The notes under the pieces are model-generated. The model searched no databases. It was not told where the DNA came from and saw nothing but the letters and a program-made list of their open reading frames with translations. Of a stretch of 24,090 bases of DNA, positions 23,690-24,090 are shown in pieces. This DNA comes from Hofstenia miamia (Eukaryota; Xenacoelomorpha; Acoela; Hofsteniidae). The stretch is from positions 1,588,013 through 1,612,102 of the forward strand of contig CABFPE010000017.1 in assembly GCA_900660155.1 (NCBI GenBank). The letters are read 5' to 3'. Positions within the stretch are counted from its first letter, which is position 1; each line of letters starts with the position of its first letter. The position numbers and the translations under genes were made by a program.

Positions 23690-24090
23690 ATTATTATTTC
23701 TTACTTCGCACAGCTTCATGCTGGTATTCCTCTCAGCTCGGGGAACTCACGAGTTCCCAGGGAGTCTGAGAGCTTTCCTCAGGACTCTTGCTGTACCTAA
23801 CAATGCTGCCTTCTGTGCTACCGCTCCTCCCCACTTTGGTACTCCCAACTTCTCCAAGTATCTCTTATATTTCTTACTCACTGCTCCTAGTGCGCCTACT
23901 ACTACTGGGACTACTTCAGCCTTCTTTACTTCCACAGCCTTTCTATTTCCACTGCCAACTCTCTGTACTTGTCTATCTTCTCTTTCTCCTTGCTTTCTAC
24001 ATTTCTGTCCTTTGGTACTGCTATCCTAATCTTTTCCCTTTGTCTACCACTACTATTTCTGGCCTCCGTGCTTCTATCACCTTGCTTGTC
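23690..24090 (-). mobile_element. 3' end of an R2-like (restriction-like endonuclease) LINE, cut by the window edge
   Basis: The - strand carries the C-terminus of a LINE polyprotein (23747 and upstream), then a short 3' tail ending in AATAATAATG-like bases at about 23689-23699, typical of LINE 3' tails with short tandem units. The rest of the element lies beyond 24090. It is in tail-to-tail orientation with the CR1-like LINE. Confidence 0.65.
23747..24090 (-). pseudogene. C-terminal domain of R2-like LINE polyprotein, frameshifted
   Basis: On the - strand the last frame (23747-23935) reads VKKAEVVPVVVGALGAVSKK, then LEKLGVPKWGGAVAQKAALL and GTARVLRKALRL before TGA 23747. The blocks VVPVVVGALG and LLGTARxLRK are a well-known C-terminal signature of LINE proteins carrying a restriction-like endonuclease. 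Upstream, other frames give VIEARRPEIVVVDKGKRLG, KIRIAVPKDRNVESKEKE and YRELAVEIERLW, matching RRPDIVVxDKxxK, IIDIAVPGDxRVxxKE and YxDLxxEIxxLW. The endonuclease RPD is RPE and the Asp of the DIAVP block is Arg here, so catalytic residues appear lost as well as the frame. The overlapping + frame at 23658-24029 is antisense shadow. Confidence 0.75.

Noticed and set aside
23658..24029. 123-codon + strand frame, rich in Phe/Leu/Pro
   Set aside because: It is the antisense of the R2-like LINE C-terminus, whose VVPVVVGALG and LLGTARxLRK blocks are on the - strand.
1..24090. tRNA, rRNA or CRISPR arrays
   Set aside because: No T-arm GGTTCGAATCC-like boxes in a cloverleaf context, no rRNA-like conserved blocks and no regularly spaced repeats were seen on either strand.

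Overview
This window looks like non-coding, transposon-filled DNA from an AT-rich animal genome, probably a marine or aquatic invertebrate; I cannot name the species. The evidence is the absence of bacterial-style gene packing, long AT-rich stretches without open frames, and many broken retrotransposon frames of the Ty3/gypsy, CR1/jockey-like and restriction-like-endonuclease LINE types. No tRNA, rRNA, CRISPR array or confidently identifiable host gene was seen. One base at position 95 is undetermined and sits beside a TA microsatellite.

Layout, left to right. 113-955: two abutting LINE fragments on the + strand, a reverse transcriptase (RT) piece and then an apurinic-type endonuclease (EN) piece. 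2348-6250: a decayed + strand Ty3/gypsy element ('family A', copy 1) with gag, zinc knuckle, protease, linker and the start of RT. It appears to be split inside gag by a different LINE at about 3600-4690. 7291-7770: a + strand LINE RT fragment. 10047-11193: a second, gag-only copy of family A (copy 2). 12963-14740: a third copy (copy 3) on the - strand with the best preserved gene of the window, an uninterrupted gag. Its last sense codons form a canonical -1 slippery heptamer, and the protease lies in the -1 frame. 15376-15660 and about 17.6-18.74 kb: minus-strand coding-like stretches I cannot identify. 17181-20024: three copies of a 25-base motif, one of them inside a near-perfect 28-base inverted repeat, probably ends of a small DNA transposon family. 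19130-19698: another + strand LINE RT fragment. 20535-21930: a second, unrelated Ty3/gypsy element ('family B') with zinc knuckle, protease and RT in order. 21950-23608: a + strand CR1-like LINE (EN end, RT with YVDD, C-terminal region) that directly follows the broken family B RT. 23690-24090: the 3' end of a - strand LINE of the R2-like type, tail to tail with the CR1-like element and cut by the window edge.

The genes do not form a working pathway. They are layers of dead retroelements, and several are nested or truncated against each other. The most useful points are the three divergent family A copies, which allow comparison within the window; the putative programmed -1 frameshift site; and the repeat family with terminal-inverted-repeat-like ends. 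I found no convincing evidence for a wholly new type of system.
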